From assembly GCF_035994185.1 (NCBI RefSeq), contig NZ_CP108538.1:8807501-8871500 (forward strand): DNA of 64,000 bases. The letters run 5' to 3'. The notes under the pieces are model-generated. The model was given only the letters and a program-made list of their open reading frames with translations. It was not told where the DNA came from and did not search any database. Of this stretch, positions 28,389 to 37,537 are shown one piece after another (within the stretch, counting starts at the first letter, position 1; each line of letters begins with the position of its first letter). The DNA is from Streptomyces sp. NBC_01217 (lineage in GTDB: Bacteria; Actinomycetota; Actinomycetes; Streptomycetales; Streptomycetaceae). Both the position numbers and the translations under genes were made by a program.

Positions 28389-29362
28389 CGTCTTCCTTCT
28401 TGTGGATTCCTCAGATGTCAGGGCAATCTGCCCAGGTCCGGGTCGGGCGGCTACTGGCAACAGGCGTCGCGATGTCGTAAGACCCGTGGGCGAGGATCGC
28501 GCTGCAGCTCAGGAGACCGACCCGGCGGTAACCTCCCAGCGAGTGACAGCCGTCGTGGCCGCCGCCGCATGTCTTGCAACCGGCCGGTCGGCCGCACAGG
28601 GCCGACGCGCAGTTGGAGACCGAAGCGCCTACGTTGGTGGGCTCAACCAGCACATGGCTGGAGCATGACCGGAACCGGCCGTCTGACTCCGGGTGCAGCT
28701 CCTGTGATGCCCAAGAAGCGCCGATTCCTCCCACCCTTGCCACAGCGTACGTCTCATTGATTTCTGTGAGCAAACAATTGCGGGTAAAGAGTTCTAAACG
28801 TGGTAGCCCGTCTCTGGAAAAGCGGGTGCATTTGGCTCTCGTTCACACGCAGTGAGCCCGAAGGAGAGCCAAACTCCATTTGGGTCTTGGGCGGGGGCAG
28901 CGAAGTTGAGTGACCCAGGCCACTCAACTTCGCTGCCCCCGCCCAAGGTTCATTGTCACTGGGCATCTGGACAGTGCACGTCATCCGTTGCCTGAGTAGC
29001 TGCCGGATCCTGTGGATCGTCGAGGGGCCTCGGCGGTCGCTGAGCCACCGCGACTGCTGTCGTGCGCCGTTGGGCCTGGAGCAACCGCCCACCAGTCTCG
29101 TCCGTGGCGATGCAGCCGAGGTTGGGCTCCGAAGGAGCCGGTGACGGTGCCGATCAGGAGATCAGCGCGTCGCACCCCGCGAGCGCATCTGCGTCACTTT
29201 GGGTATGGGACTTGTCCATTGGAGATGGCCGAAGACACGACGATCGCTTGACAGCTGGCCGCCGGCGCCCCTGCTCTTGAGGCGCACTGCCATGGTTCCG
29301 ATGAACGTGGTGCGGCTAACGGGGCCTGCGCAACGAAGGGATCCGCCAGTTGGTGAGCGAGC
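28389..29362. other. Intergenic region with a long perfect inverted repeat
   Basis: About 970 bp between the MFS gene start and the stop of the amidohydrolase gene. No convincing gene is present; frames here lack recognisable domains. It must hold the MFS promoter near 28390-28500. The notable element is the inverted repeat at 28886-28947. Confidence 0.55.
28886..28947. repeat. Perfect 27-bp inverted repeat with 8-bp spacer
   Basis: Left arm 28886-28912 begins CTTGGGCGGGGGCAGCGAAG and ends TTGAGTG; right arm 28921-28947 is its exact complement; the spacer is ACCCAGGC. A flawless 27-bp stem is longer than a typical terminator and has no T-tract. It could be two abutted IS ends, a foldback relic or a cruciform site. 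Confidence 0.9.
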
Positions 29363-30331
29363 TCACGCTTGGGGGCGGTTCCCTGAAGGGGTGCGTGCGA
29401 GCATGGCGTCGGTCAGGAGTCCTGCACGCTCGGCGTTGCCGCCGTAGACAGCGGCTCGATCCGGTGCGTTCAGACCGCTGGTCTCGATGTCGGACACCGC
29501 GCGCTGCAGGGAGCCGCGGTAGGGATAGTCGGAGCCGAGCAGAATGTGCTGCGCTGACATCGTCGCCTCCGCGCAGCTCAGTGCGGGCTGGTGGTAGGAG
29601 CAACTGTCCACAAGGCAGCGGTTGCGCAGGTATTCCAGGCAGTCGTACTGTGCGGCGCCGGTGCCGCTCTGATCGATGAGGCGCTGAGCGAGGTAGGGAA
29701 GTACCCCTCCCAAGTGGGGGATGATCAGCGTCAGTTCGGGTACGCGGTCGAGCATTCCGGACAGCATCAGCTGCGCCGCCGTCACGGATTCCTGGACAGG
29801 CGAGGCGATGCTGCCGAACAGCGTGAACGCCTCGAACGAGGGGTGTGCGGTGAAGTCGTCCATGACCGGGTGCAGCATAAAGGGGAGGTTGTGCTGGGCC
29901 ATCGCCTGGTAGACCGGCTCGAGGCGAGGCTCGTACAGACTCCAAGGGCGCGTCACGGTGAAGCCGATGACGCCCTTGACCAGAGGGTGTCCTGCTACAC
30001 GCTCGAGTTCCTCCAGGCTGCCCTCGGTGTCACCGAAAGGAAGTGCGACAAGCGCAGCGAACCGGTCTGAGTGCCGTTCCGCTGCGGCCAGCAGTTCGTC
30101 GTTGCAGCGTCGGGCCAGGGCGAGGTAGCCGGCCCGATCGTCCCCCGGCGAGAGTCGGCACGGGTGCGGGATGGACGGCAGGGCGGCATCGATCCCGCTC
30201 GCGTCCATCTCGGGCAGCCTGCTGTCGAGCTCGACGCAGGGTTCGGTCAACACCTTGAGGCCGGGGGATTCTTTGGCGACAGCCTCGGTAAGGGCGGGCG
30301 GGGAGTAGTGCTGATGTACGTCGATGATCAT
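29363..30331 (-). CDS. Amidohydrolase (ACMSD/amidohydrolase-2 type)
   Basis: The 322-residue metal-dependent TIM-barrel hydrolase or decarboxylase starts with the metal motif DVHQHY. It carries HPVMDDF near the middle, then IIPHLGG and the terminal GSDYPY aspartate motif. These are the metal and catalytic signatures of the 2-amino-3-carboxymuconate-semialdehyde decarboxylase/amidohydrolase-2 family. It lies 37 bp downstream of the molybdenum hydroxylase large subunit on the same strand. It therefore probably acts on a product of that oxidation, possibly an aromatic or heterocyclic carboxylate. The ATG at 30331 is preferred over upstream in-frame starts inside the neighbouring gene. Confidence 0.88.
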   Translation of the reverse strand: MIIDVHQHYSPPALTEAVAKESPGLKVLTEPCVELDSRLPEMDASGIDAALPSIPHPCRLSPGDDRAGYLALARRCNDELLAAAERHSDRFAALVALPFGDTEGSLEELERVAGHPLVKGVIGFTVTRPWSLYEPRLEPVYQAMAQHNLPFMLHPVMDDFTAHPSFEAFTLFGSIASPVQESVTAAQLMLSGMLDRVPELTLIIPHLGGVLPYLAQRLIDQSGTGAAQYDCLEYLRNRCLVDSCSYHQPALSCAEATMSAQHILLGSDYPYRGSLQRAVSDIETSGLNAPDRAAVYGGNAERAGLLTDAMLARTPSGNRPQA

Positions 30332-30368
30332 GCTGGTCCTTTCTCGGAGCTGCCCCGGAAGCGGCCGC

Positions 30369-32513
30369 TCAGTCGGGCATCGCGGCGACGATCTGCTCCT
30401 CGGTGAGCGGCAGCGAACGCACGCGCACGCCGAGGGCGTCGTAGAGGGCGTTGGCGATGGCCGCGGCCGTCGGACCCTGCGCCGTCTCGCCGACACCGAG
30501 GGGCGGATTTCCGTCGCCAGGCATCAGTTCGACATCGACCGAGGGGACCTCGGAGAAGCGCAGGATCGGATAGCTCTCCCAGTCCTCGCTGGTGACCGTC
30601 ATCCGGTCGAAGCGCATGCGTTCCTTCAGCGTCCAGCTGGTGGCCTGAATGGCGCCGCCCTCGATCTGGTTCCGCGCGCCGTCCGGGCTGATGACCAGCC
30701 CCGCGTCCACGGCCAGGGTCAGCCGCCGTACCCGGACCTCGCTCACCGCCTCCACCTCGGCGACCACCGCGCAGTATGCGGAGGTGTTCTTGTAGCGGGC
30801 GTAGGCGATGCCGTGCCCCAGGGATTCCGACGGCCGCCAGCTGTCCCATGCCGCACGCCGTGCGACGGTCTCGATGAGGGCACGCGCCCGGGGGTCGGTC
30901 AGGTGCGCGAGACGGAACTCCACCGGATCCCGTCCTGCCTCCAAGGCGAGTTCGTCCATGAACGACTCAGCCGCGAACACGTTGACGAAGGCGCCGAGCG
31001 ACCGCAATGAGGAGGTTCGCAGCGGGCTGGGCAGGACCCGGTGGTTGACCGCCTTGCGGTACCCGAAGTCGTAACCGGGGACTGAGTTGCGCCCGGCTGC
31101 GCCGCCATGGGTGAGGGGCGCCTCCGGCCCCGACTCGATTTCCTTGCCACCTTCGCGGTGGCTCGCGGCCAGCAATCCGATCGAAGGCGTCATCCCGGGC
31201 CGGGTGATGTGACTGTTGCCCCAGATCTCCTGCTCCCAGGCCAGTACCTCTCCGCCGGTGCCGACGTCGGCGGCGACCCTCACCACTGCTGCCGGCCCGA
31301 AGGGGGACCAGCCCAGTTCGTCGGCGCGCGACCACACGACCTGTACGGGGCGGCCCGGAACTGCAAGGGCGAGCAGGGCCGCGTCCATGGCGCTGTCGTC
31401 CGCACCGTTGTGGCCGTAGCAGCCCGGTCCCTCGACGTGGGAAACGGTGATCTGCTTCTCGCTCATGTCGAGTGCCCGGGCCAGCTCCTGACGCAGGATG
31501 TAGACACCCTGACTGTGTGTCCAGACAGCGAGCCGGGCCTCGCCGTCCTCAGTGGTGAGGAGCGCGGTTGCGCTGGAAGGCCCCATTGACGCGTGTGCGA
31601 TGTACGGGCGGTGGTATGTGGCTTCGTGGGACCGGGTCACCGCGGACGCGGCGGGGCGCTCGCCCTGGTCGGCGAGCAGAGTGGTCTCACGGGGGGCGGT
31701 GGTGAGGAACGTCGGCAGGTCGTCCTCGTCCGGGAGCGTCGGCGACTGCTGCCACACCGCGTCCTTGCGCAGGAGCTCCACAGCTCGCAGGGCCACTTCC
31801 TCCCGATCCGCGATCACCGCAAGGAAATTCCCGTCGCGCACGGTCGTCACGACCCCGGGCACGGCCAGGGTCGGCTCGGTGTCCACGGTATCCAGCGTGG
31901 CGCCCCGTGACGGCGGCCGCACGATCCGGCCGAACAGGAGCCCCGGGAGCACGAGGTCGTGTGCGAACCGGGGCCTGCCGGCCAGTTTGTCCGGCAGGTC
32001 GACGCGGGGCGCGTTGGTGCCCACCACCCGGTAGGCCGACTCGGACTTCGGTGCGACCGTCGCGGTAGCGGGCCGGTCGAGCAGTGCGTCGTCAGCCAGC
32101 TGCCAGTAGGTCGTGGTCCGCCCGTCAGTCGCGGTGATGCGCCCGTCGTCGACGGTCAGCTGCGTGGCATCGCACTGGAGGAGGGCCGCGGCGCGGTCCA
32201 GGTAGACCGCCCGGGCCTCCGCGCACGCGAACTGCAGCGCGGCACCGGAGTGCTGAATGGAAAGGCTGCCCGCCGTGAGCCCCTCGTTGGGGCTGACGCC
32301 GGTGGCGGCCGCCGTCATCCGCACCCGGGACACGTCCACGTCCAATTCTTCGGCGGCGATCTGCGCGAGGGCGGTGAGCACTCCCTGGCCGATCTCCACC
32401 TTGCCGGATCGGACCTCCACCTGGCCCTCCGGAAGGATGCGCAGCCAGCTGGACAACCAGGGGTTCGCTGCCAGGGACGGGGGCATCGCGGGTGTCGCCG
32501 GCGTTGTGGTCAT
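30369..32513 (-). CDS. Molybdopterin-dependent hydroxylase large subunit (IorB/aldehyde oxidase type)
   Basis: The 714-residue protein belongs to the xanthine oxidase superfamily. It shows the IorB-like N-terminus (EVRSGKVEIGQGVLTALAQI) rather than a classical aldehyde oxidase a/b hammerhead start. Moco-pocket segments GPGCYGHNGADDSAMDAALL and GVGETAQGPTAAAIANAL follow, the second holding the presumed catalytic Glu676. Its ATG overlaps the stop of the 2Fe-2S subunit (ATGA). No FAD subunit is present, as in two-subunit IorAB enzymes, so electrons probably go to a cytochrome or another carrier. It has no twin-arginine signal. Hydroxylation of an N-heteroaromatic or aldehyde substrate is the likely reaction; the substrate is unknown. 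Confidence 0.9.
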   Translation of the reverse strand: MTTTPATPAMPPSLAANPWLSSWLRILPEGQVEVRSGKVEIGQGVLTALAQIAAEELDVDVSRVRMTAAATGVSPNEGLTAGSLSIQHSGAALQFACAEARAVYLDRAAALLQCDATQLTVDDGRITATDGRTTTYWQLADDALLDRPATATVAPKSESAYRVVGTNAPRVDLPDKLAGRPRFAHDLVLPGLLFGRIVRPPSRGATLDTVDTEPTLAVPGVVTTVRDGNFLAVIADREEVALRAVELLRKDAVWQQSPTLPDEDDLPTFLTTAPRETTLLADQGERPAASAVTRSHEATYHRPYIAHASMGPSSATALLTTEDGEARLAVWTHSQGVYILRQELARALDMSEKQITVSHVEGPGCYGHNGADDSAMDAALLALAVPGRPVQVVWSRADELGWSPFGPAAVVRVAADVGTGGEVLAWEQEIWGNSHITRPGMTPSIGLLAASHREGGKEIESGPEAPLTHGGAAGRNSVPGYDFGYRKAVNHRVLPSPLRTSSLRSLGAFVNVFAAESFMDELALEAGRDPVEFRLAHLTDPRARALIETVARRAAWDSWRPSESLGHGIAYARYKNTSAYCAVVAEVEAVSEVRVRRLTLAVDAGLVISPDGARNQIEGGAIQATSWTLKERMRFDRMTVTSEDWESYPILRFSEVPSVDVELMPGDGNPPLGVGETAQGPTAAAIANALYDALGVRVRSLPLTEEQIVAAMPD

Positions 32514-33010
32514 CGGCCGGCCTCCGCTCGCATCTCGGCGGCGGCGATGAGGACCGCTCCCACCAACCGGTTGTGAGCGCCGCACCGGCACAGGTTGCGG
32601 TCCAGGGCCTCGCGCACCTCGTCCTCCGACGGATTGTCGTTCTCTTCCAACAGAGCGGCCGCTGCCATCACCACGCCGGAGACGCAATACCCGCATTGCG
32701 CCGCCTGTGTCTCCGCGATCGCCCGGGTGACCGGGTGGGACTCGCCAGCGGTACCCAGGCCCTCGATCGTGGTCACCTCTTTGCCGTTGAGCGACCACAC
32801 CGGGGTGTCGCATGAGAAGGTCGGATGACCGTCGACGAGGACGAAGCAGGCACCGCAGAGACCAAGCCCACACCCGAAGCGGGTGCCCTTGAGGCCCAGA
32901 TGATTGCGGAGCGCGTAGAGCAGCGGTGTCTCCTCCTCGGTACGCACCTCCCGCTCCTGCCCATTCACCCGAAGGGCGATGGGGACAGGGCCGCCAGCGT
33001 TCTGATCCAT
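32510..33010 (-). CDS. 2Fe-2S subunit of molybdenum hydroxylase (IorA/CoxS type)
   Basis: The 166-residue protein has the two [2Fe-2S] clusters of the small subunit family. The plant-ferredoxin-type cluster uses Cys47, Cys52, Cys55 and Cys67; the second uses Cys106, Cys109, Cys141 and Cys143 (QCGYC and LCRCG). It carries electrons from the molybdenum site of the adjacent large subunit. ATG at 33010 is chosen: GAGG lies 9 nt upstream, and an in-frame extension to 33157 is Arg-rich and unlike the family. It is the first gene of a three-gene operon ending at 29363. Confidence 0.93.
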   Translation of the reverse strand: MDQNAGGPVPIALRVNGQEREVRTEEETPLLYALRNHLGLKGTRFGCGLGLCGACFVLVDGHPTFSCDTPVWSLNGKEVTTIEGLGTAGESHPVTRAIAETQAAQCGYCVSGVVMAAAALLEENDNPSEDEVREALDRNLCRCGAHNRLVGAVLIAAAEMRAEAGR

Positions 33011-33177
33011 CACGGCCGCCTCACTTTCTTTCCCTTGCGCGCAGATCCCGCTCTGTACGTACAGCGGGGCCCGTCCGGCCCGGTACAACCGGACCCGGTA
33101 AGTGCTACCGCCGTACCGCGAGGTACTGCGACAGCCCGTTAAGTCGAGACCGAACACCCAGTAAAATTAAGGCACCA

Positions 33178-33195
33178 CCTCGACTTTAGTCGAGG
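33178..33195. promoter_or_regulatory. Perfect palindrome CCTCGACT-TT-AGTCGAGG, candidate TetR operator
   Basis: Eight-bp arms flank a 2-bp spacer, about 170 bp upstream of the molybdenum hydroxylase operon. A partial half-site AAGTCGAG lies near 33140. The TetR gene at 33661 is divergent from the operon, the usual layout for local TetR control. The surrounding bases are AT-richer than average. Confidence 0.55.
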
Positions 33196-33660
33196 AAATC
33201 CTCCGCTTGCAAGTTCTGTCCGCGATGCCGAGAGCCGCCCGCTCGACTGCAGGCTTGCCGGTCGCCGGTGGAGGTCGCGGAGCGTTCAACCGAGCCTGGA
33301 GTCTCCCGGCGGGTTCCGCGACCGAGGCGGCGTCGTGGATCTCGGGAGCCCGCGTGGTGGACCGCCACGCTGGACGCGGTCCGGCTGGACCCGCGGATGA
33401 CACCACTGCTCCACTGTGCGACGTGCAGCGGTTCCAGGAATTCGCACCGTCGGAGGAGCAACTACGGCGCCCCACGGACAGCAGCCGCGAACGAGGGGTG
33501 CACGCGGCAGACCCGTCGGCACTGTGCAGTTGGGCGTTGGTGTCCCGCAGCCGGCTTCTGGTGCGGCCCGGTGGGCATGGCCGCCGGGGAGGTGGGGGCA
33601 GCCCCTGAGCGAGAGGCTACACTCGTCGTCCGCCCGGTCAGGCTACAGACGGAGACTTAA

Positions 33661-34293
33661 GTGAGTGATGTGTCTCGCAGCGACTCTGCATTCAGGGTGT
33701 CGCGGCCGCATCGTGCGGATGCTCTGCGGAATTTCGATGCCCTTTTGGCTGCTGCGAGAGAATCTTTGGCGGAGGGTGGTCCGACAGTCCCTCTAGAGGA
33801 TATCGCTCAGCGGGCAGGAGTGGCGATCGGAACGCTGTACCGGAACTTCCCCACGCGTCAGCACCTCTACCACGCCGTCTTTGCAGAGGAAGTCGAGCGG
33901 CTCTGCGAGTTCGCGGCTCAGGTGGCCGATCTCCCGGCCTGGCCGGCGTTTGAGGCATGGAGTCGCCGTTTCATCGGATACGACGCAACCAAACAGGCCA
34001 TACAGGGGACGCTGGATCGCAATTCGGAAATTTTCAGGGCTGGACGAGAAGCTCTGCGAGCCGCTGGGGAACCGCTTTTCCGCAGGGCGCAGGAGGCAGG
34101 GGCCATCCGTCCGGATGCCCGGTTGGAAGATGCCATTCGCCTTGTTGTCAGCGTGGCGGCGGGATCGTTCGCGGATGACGCGCAACGCGAGCGCGTGCTC
34201 TGCCTGGCGTTCGACGGCATCCGGGGAGCGGGGCGAGACGCGGACGGCCCGGAAGACGCTCTGGGATCGCCATCCGGGGCGAACGCGAGGTGA
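33661..34293 (+). CDS. TetR/AcrR-family transcriptional regulator
   Basis: The 210-residue regulator has an N-terminal TetR helix-turn-helix at about residues 40-75 (PLEDIAQRAGVAIGTLYRNF, then PTRQHLYHAVF) and a helical ligand-binding C-terminal domain. GTG at 33661 follows GGAG. It is transcribed away from the molybdenum hydroxylase operon; a palindrome lies between them. Repression of that operon, relieved by an aromatic ligand, is the natural inference. Confidence 0.9.
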   Translation: MSDVSRSDSAFRVSRPHRADALRNFDALLAAARESLAEGGPTVPLEDIAQRAGVAIGTLYRNFPTRQHLYHAVFAEEVERLCEFAAQVADLPAWPAFEAWSRRFIGYDATKQAIQGTLDRNSEIFRAGREALRAAGEPLFRRAQEAGAIRPDARLEDAIRLVVSVAAGSFADDAQRERVLCLAFDGIRGAGRDADGPEDALGSPSGANAR

Positions 34294-34895
34294 AGGGCCA
34301 CTTCAAGGTGCCGGACGTGCAGTAGCTCAGCGCGCGGGGACCTCGCCGTCATGTCGCAGTATCGGGATGAGTGAACGCGGCCCGTGTCCGAGCGACTACT
34401 GATCCGAACGTGGTTGCCAACCTGCCGCTGGGCCCGACCGGCGGCGGACGGCAGCGCACGGCGAGCGCCATACCCCACTGCCGCATCTACAGACATGTCA
34501 TGCACTCCGCCGAACCGGACGATGTCACGGCCACATGTGCCACGGCCCCGCCGTTCACGGCTCCCCCGACCGCCTTCTGCCGAGCCTGGTCGCGCAGGCG
34601 GGACGATGGCGGAGACCACGCAGCAGACACCGGGCCGCGTCCGCAGCATTCCCCGTTCGATGGTGAACACCATGTTGCACAGGTCCCTGTTCTATAGTGG
34701 CCCTCCAGGATCCGCAGGAGATCGTGGAGCCGGGCGCGAGCCCCAGCGGGTCCATGTGCTCGAGTTCCGCCGGCGGCACGGCGTTGAGGACGTCGGACAT
34801 GACGTCCTCTCCCTGCGCGTCGGGTAGGTAGTCCCGTAGCTGCCGGGTCGCCGATCAGGGCGCGGGAGACCATCGGGGCGGTGTCCGACAGAGGA
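34294..34895. other. Interval without a supportable gene
   Basis: About 600 bp. Minus-strand frames around 34550-34800 (one beginning MSDVLNAVPPAELEHMDPLG) look partly protein-like, but they break into three frames and match no family I know. This may be a decayed gene. Confidence 0.4.
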
Positions 34896-34989
34896 CGCCG
34901 TGCACAGCCCGCTCACTGCCGGGCTTCTTCCCTACGGCCTGGACCACCGCATTGCGGATACCGCGCCAATCGCTGCACGGCGGACACGT

Positions 34990-35190
34990 CGTGTCGGCCG
35001 GAGTCTGGCTGCAGGGCACTGCCTTGTTCGACAGCGCCGAGATCCGGAGGAAATGGCGAGGCTAAAGGTCGGGCGAGTAGGCGGGCAGCAGGAACACCGC
35101 CAGCCATGCACGCGCTTGGCGATGAACTCGCGTATGGCGTGGGAGACGTGGGTGTTCAGACGGTCCCAGACCAGCACGATGGGCGTCGGC
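34990..35190 (-). pseudogene. IS630-family transposase fragment
   Basis: The minus strand encodes LVWDRLNTHVSHAIREFIA and, in the next frame, LAVFLLPAYSPDL. These are hallmark DDE-domain blocks of Streptomyces IS630-like transposases. A frameshift separates them and both ends are lost. A related decayed copy lies at 58369-59290. Confidence 0.75.
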
Positions 35191-35199
35191 CTCATCCAG

Positions 35200-35307
35200 C
35201 CCCATCACAACGGGCGCACCGAGGGGGTCAACACGCGAACCAAGAGGATCATGCGGCAGATGCACGGCCGAGTTGGCGCTCTCCGCCAACACTTCCTCCT
35301 CCAGTGA
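35200..35307 (+). pseudogene. ISL3-type transposase C-terminal fragment
   Basis: The plus frame HHNGRTEGVNTRTKRIMRQM, then HGRVGALRQHFLLQ and a stop, is the conserved tail of ISL3 transposases. It abuts the reverse-oriented IS630 fragment, so two dead elements are joined here. Confidence 0.8.
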
Positions 35308-35458
35308 CTACCACGCACCGCTACTACCGATTACAGGACAGAGTCATCCGGTACGCCGTCCCGGAGAAGGCCGACAGCCAGGCCGCCCGCCTGCGCAAAG
35401 GGCTCACGCGGCGGACGGCCACCCGGCTTCGGCGAGGAGCGCTACAAGAACCGGGCCA

Positions 35459-36550
35459 TTACGGCACGATCACGGCCTTGAGCGGCTCGCCGCGTCCGAC
35501 GGAGTCCAACGCGTCCTGCGCCTGCTCGAGGGAGAAGCGGTGGGTGACCATTTCGGCGAGCGGGAACCGCTGGTGGCACATCCGGGTGATCTGGATCGTG
35601 TTGTACATGTGCCGCGGCGTCGTGTAGGCCGAGCCGATGACGCTGATGTTGCGGTTGTTGAGGTAGCGCGGCTCGACCGGCGAGGTGCCCGGCGCGGACC
35701 AGAGGCCGAGGATGACGTATGTACCGTTGGTGGCGACGAGCGGGAGACCTTCGGTGAACGCGGGGACCCTGCCGGCGGCCTCGATGATGACGTCCGCGCC
35801 GCGGCCGTCCGTGATCTCCATGACCGCGGCGGCCCGTTCCTGCTCGGTGGTCTTCGTCACGTCGATGACGGTGGTGGCCCCGAGCTTCTCGGCCATCTCG
35901 AGCCGGTTGGCGGGTGCGCCGAGGACCGTGACGCTCCCCGCGCCGGCGAGGTGCGCCAGGAGTGTGGCTGCGAGGCCGACGGGGCCGGAGCCCTGCACGA
36001 TGACGTTCTGCCCGTACTGGATGCCGCCCAGCCGGTCGAGGGCGTGCAGCGCGGTGGGCATGGCGCAACCGAAGGCGATGAGGGCCTCGGCCGGGACGTC
36101 CTGCGGGATCTTGAAGAATGTCATGCCGTCCGGCAGCCAGGCGTACTCCGTGTAGGTCCCCACCGGCGGCTTGTCCCCGTGCTGGTGCAGCTGGTACGTG
36201 ACCAGGTTGGGGCACATGGACACGTCTTCCAGGACGGTGCAGTAGTAGCAGCGGTAGCACGGCAGCGCCGGCTGCCAGTAGACGAGGTCTCCCACCGCGA
36301 CGGGCTCTCCGGCGTAGTCGGTGGTGACCTCGGAGCCGAGTTCCTCGATACGGCCGATGGCCTCGTGCCCGAGGACCATCGGGTTGGGCAGCGTGATGTC
36401 GCCGGACTGGAGGTGGTGGTCCGTGCCGCAGACGCCGGACATCTCGACCGAGACGATGACGTCACGGCTGGATGCGGACGGGGTGGGGCGCTCCCAGATC
36501 TCCAGGGGAGAACCGGGCTTTACCAGTACGGCGCGCTTGACGTTGCGCAT
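35459..36550 (-). CDS. Zinc-dependent alcohol dehydrogenase (MDR family)
   Basis: The 363-residue protein has catalytic zinc ligands Cys41 (GVCGTDHH) and His62-Glu63 (GHE), a structural zinc lobe with Cys98, Cys101, Cys104 and Cys113, and the Rossmann motif GSGPVG (187-192). This is a complete medium-chain dehydrogenase. AAAAGGAG precedes the ATG. It is last in a minus-strand run with an SDR and a WrbA-type quinone reductase, 141 bp after the SDR. Oxidation of an alcohol, or reduction of an aldehyde or ketone, with NAD(P) is certain at family level only; the substrate is unknown. Confidence 0.92.
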   Translation of the reverse strand: MRNVKRAVLVKPGSPLEIWERPTPSASSRDVIVSVEMSGVCGTDHHLQSGDITLPNPMVLGHEAIGRIEELGSEVTTDYAGEPVAVGDLVYWQPALPCYRCYYCTVLEDVSMCPNLVTYQLHQHGDKPPVGTYTEYAWLPDGMTFFKIPQDVPAEALIAFGCAMPTALHALDRLGGIQYGQNVIVQGSGPVGLAATLLAHLAGAGSVTVLGAPANRLEMAEKLGATTVIDVTKTTEQERAAAVMEITDGRGADVIIEAAGRVPAFTEGLPLVATNGTYVILGLWSAPGTSPVEPRYLNNRNISVIGSAYTTPRHMYNTIQITRMCHQRFPLAEMVTHRFSLEQAQDALDSVGRGEPLKAVIVP

Positions 36551-36691
36551 GATCTGCGACTCCTTTTCTCTTCTGATGGGTGCCGGGGCCAGGTCGTCCG
36601 GCGACGCCGCCGGACGGCCTGGCCCGGGGTGAGACGTTTTCGCGCAGCCTCCGTCGGCCCCAGAGGGGCTGACGGAGGGCCGGTGGATGGG

Positions 36692-37441
36692 TCAGCGGGC
36701 GTAGCCGCCGTCGGCCATGATCGTCTGGCCGGTCACGAAGGCGGCGTCGTCGCTGGTGAGGAAGGCGATGGTGCCGGTGAGGTCTTCGGGAAGGCCGTTG
36801 CGCTTGATGGCCTGGGCCTGGGCGGCGGCGTCGCGAGCTTCCTGGGGGTGGACCTGCTGGCTGCCGGGGGTGATGGTCAGGGTCGGGCCGACGGCGTTGA
36901 CGGTGATGCCGAAGGGCGCGAGGTCGTTGGCCAGGCCGCGGCTGAAGCCGATGTTGCCCATCTTGCTCGCCATGTAGTGCGAGAGGCCGGGGATGTTGGT
37001 GACGATGGAGTTGGAGGTCAGGTTGACGATGCGGCCCCAGCCGCCCTTCTTCATGGTCGCCAGTACGGCCTTGACCATGAGGAACTGCGAGTCGAGGTTG
37101 ACCGCGAGCACGCGCTTCCAGGTGTCGTAGTCCAGGTCCTCGATGTCGCGGAAGGGGAAGATGCCGGCGTTGTTGACCAGGATGTCGGCCCGGCCGAAGC
37201 GGTCGGCGACTTCCTGTCCCACGGCCGCGGTCTGCTCCGGGCTGGACACGTCCGCTGTGAGACCGAGTGCGGTGTGGCCCTTGTCGGCGAGCAGGGCGAC
37301 GGTTTCGTCAGGGCTGGTGAGGTCGACGGCGACAACGGTCGCGCCGCGCGCCCCGAGGTCGACGGCGATGGCCTGGCCGATACCGCGTGCGGCGCCGGTG
37401 ACGACGGCAACGCGGCCCGTGTGTGTCTGCGGAACTGACAT
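36692..37441 (-). CDS. SDR-family oxidoreductase
   Basis: The 249-residue classical short-chain dehydrogenase has TGAARGIG (15-22) for NAD(P), NNAG (90-93) and a catalytic Ser143/Tyr156/Lys160 (YMASK). It ends in a typical DGGYAR. The Asp at the end of beta-2 (VVAVD) suggests NAD preference. It lies between wrbA and the ADH gene on the same strand, so a joint redox pathway on a small carbonyl or quinone is likely. Confidence 0.92.
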   Translation of the reverse strand: MSVPQTHTGRVAVVTGAARGIGQAIAVDLGARGATVVAVDLTSPDETVALLADKGHTALGLTADVSSPEQTAAVGQEVADRFGRADILVNNAGIFPFRDIEDLDYDTWKRVLAVNLDSQFLMVKAVLATMKKGGWGRIVNLTSNSIVTNIPGLSHYMASKMGNIGFSRGLANDLAPFGITVNAVGPTLTITPGSQQVHPQEARDAAAQAQAIKRNGLPEDLTGTIAFLTSDDAAFVTGQTIMADGGYAR

Positions 37442-37537
37442 GTCAAAACTCCATGTGTTGTGAACTGATTTGGTTTCGTGCCTCGTTCAGAGGTGCCCGG
37501 GGCTCGTGTTGTCCGGGCATCCACGCCCGGGGGACCT

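Noticed and set aside
34487..34873. Minus-strand frame of 128 codons with neighbouring frames in other phases
   Set aside because: Possible decayed gene, but no family match and split over three frames, so not called.
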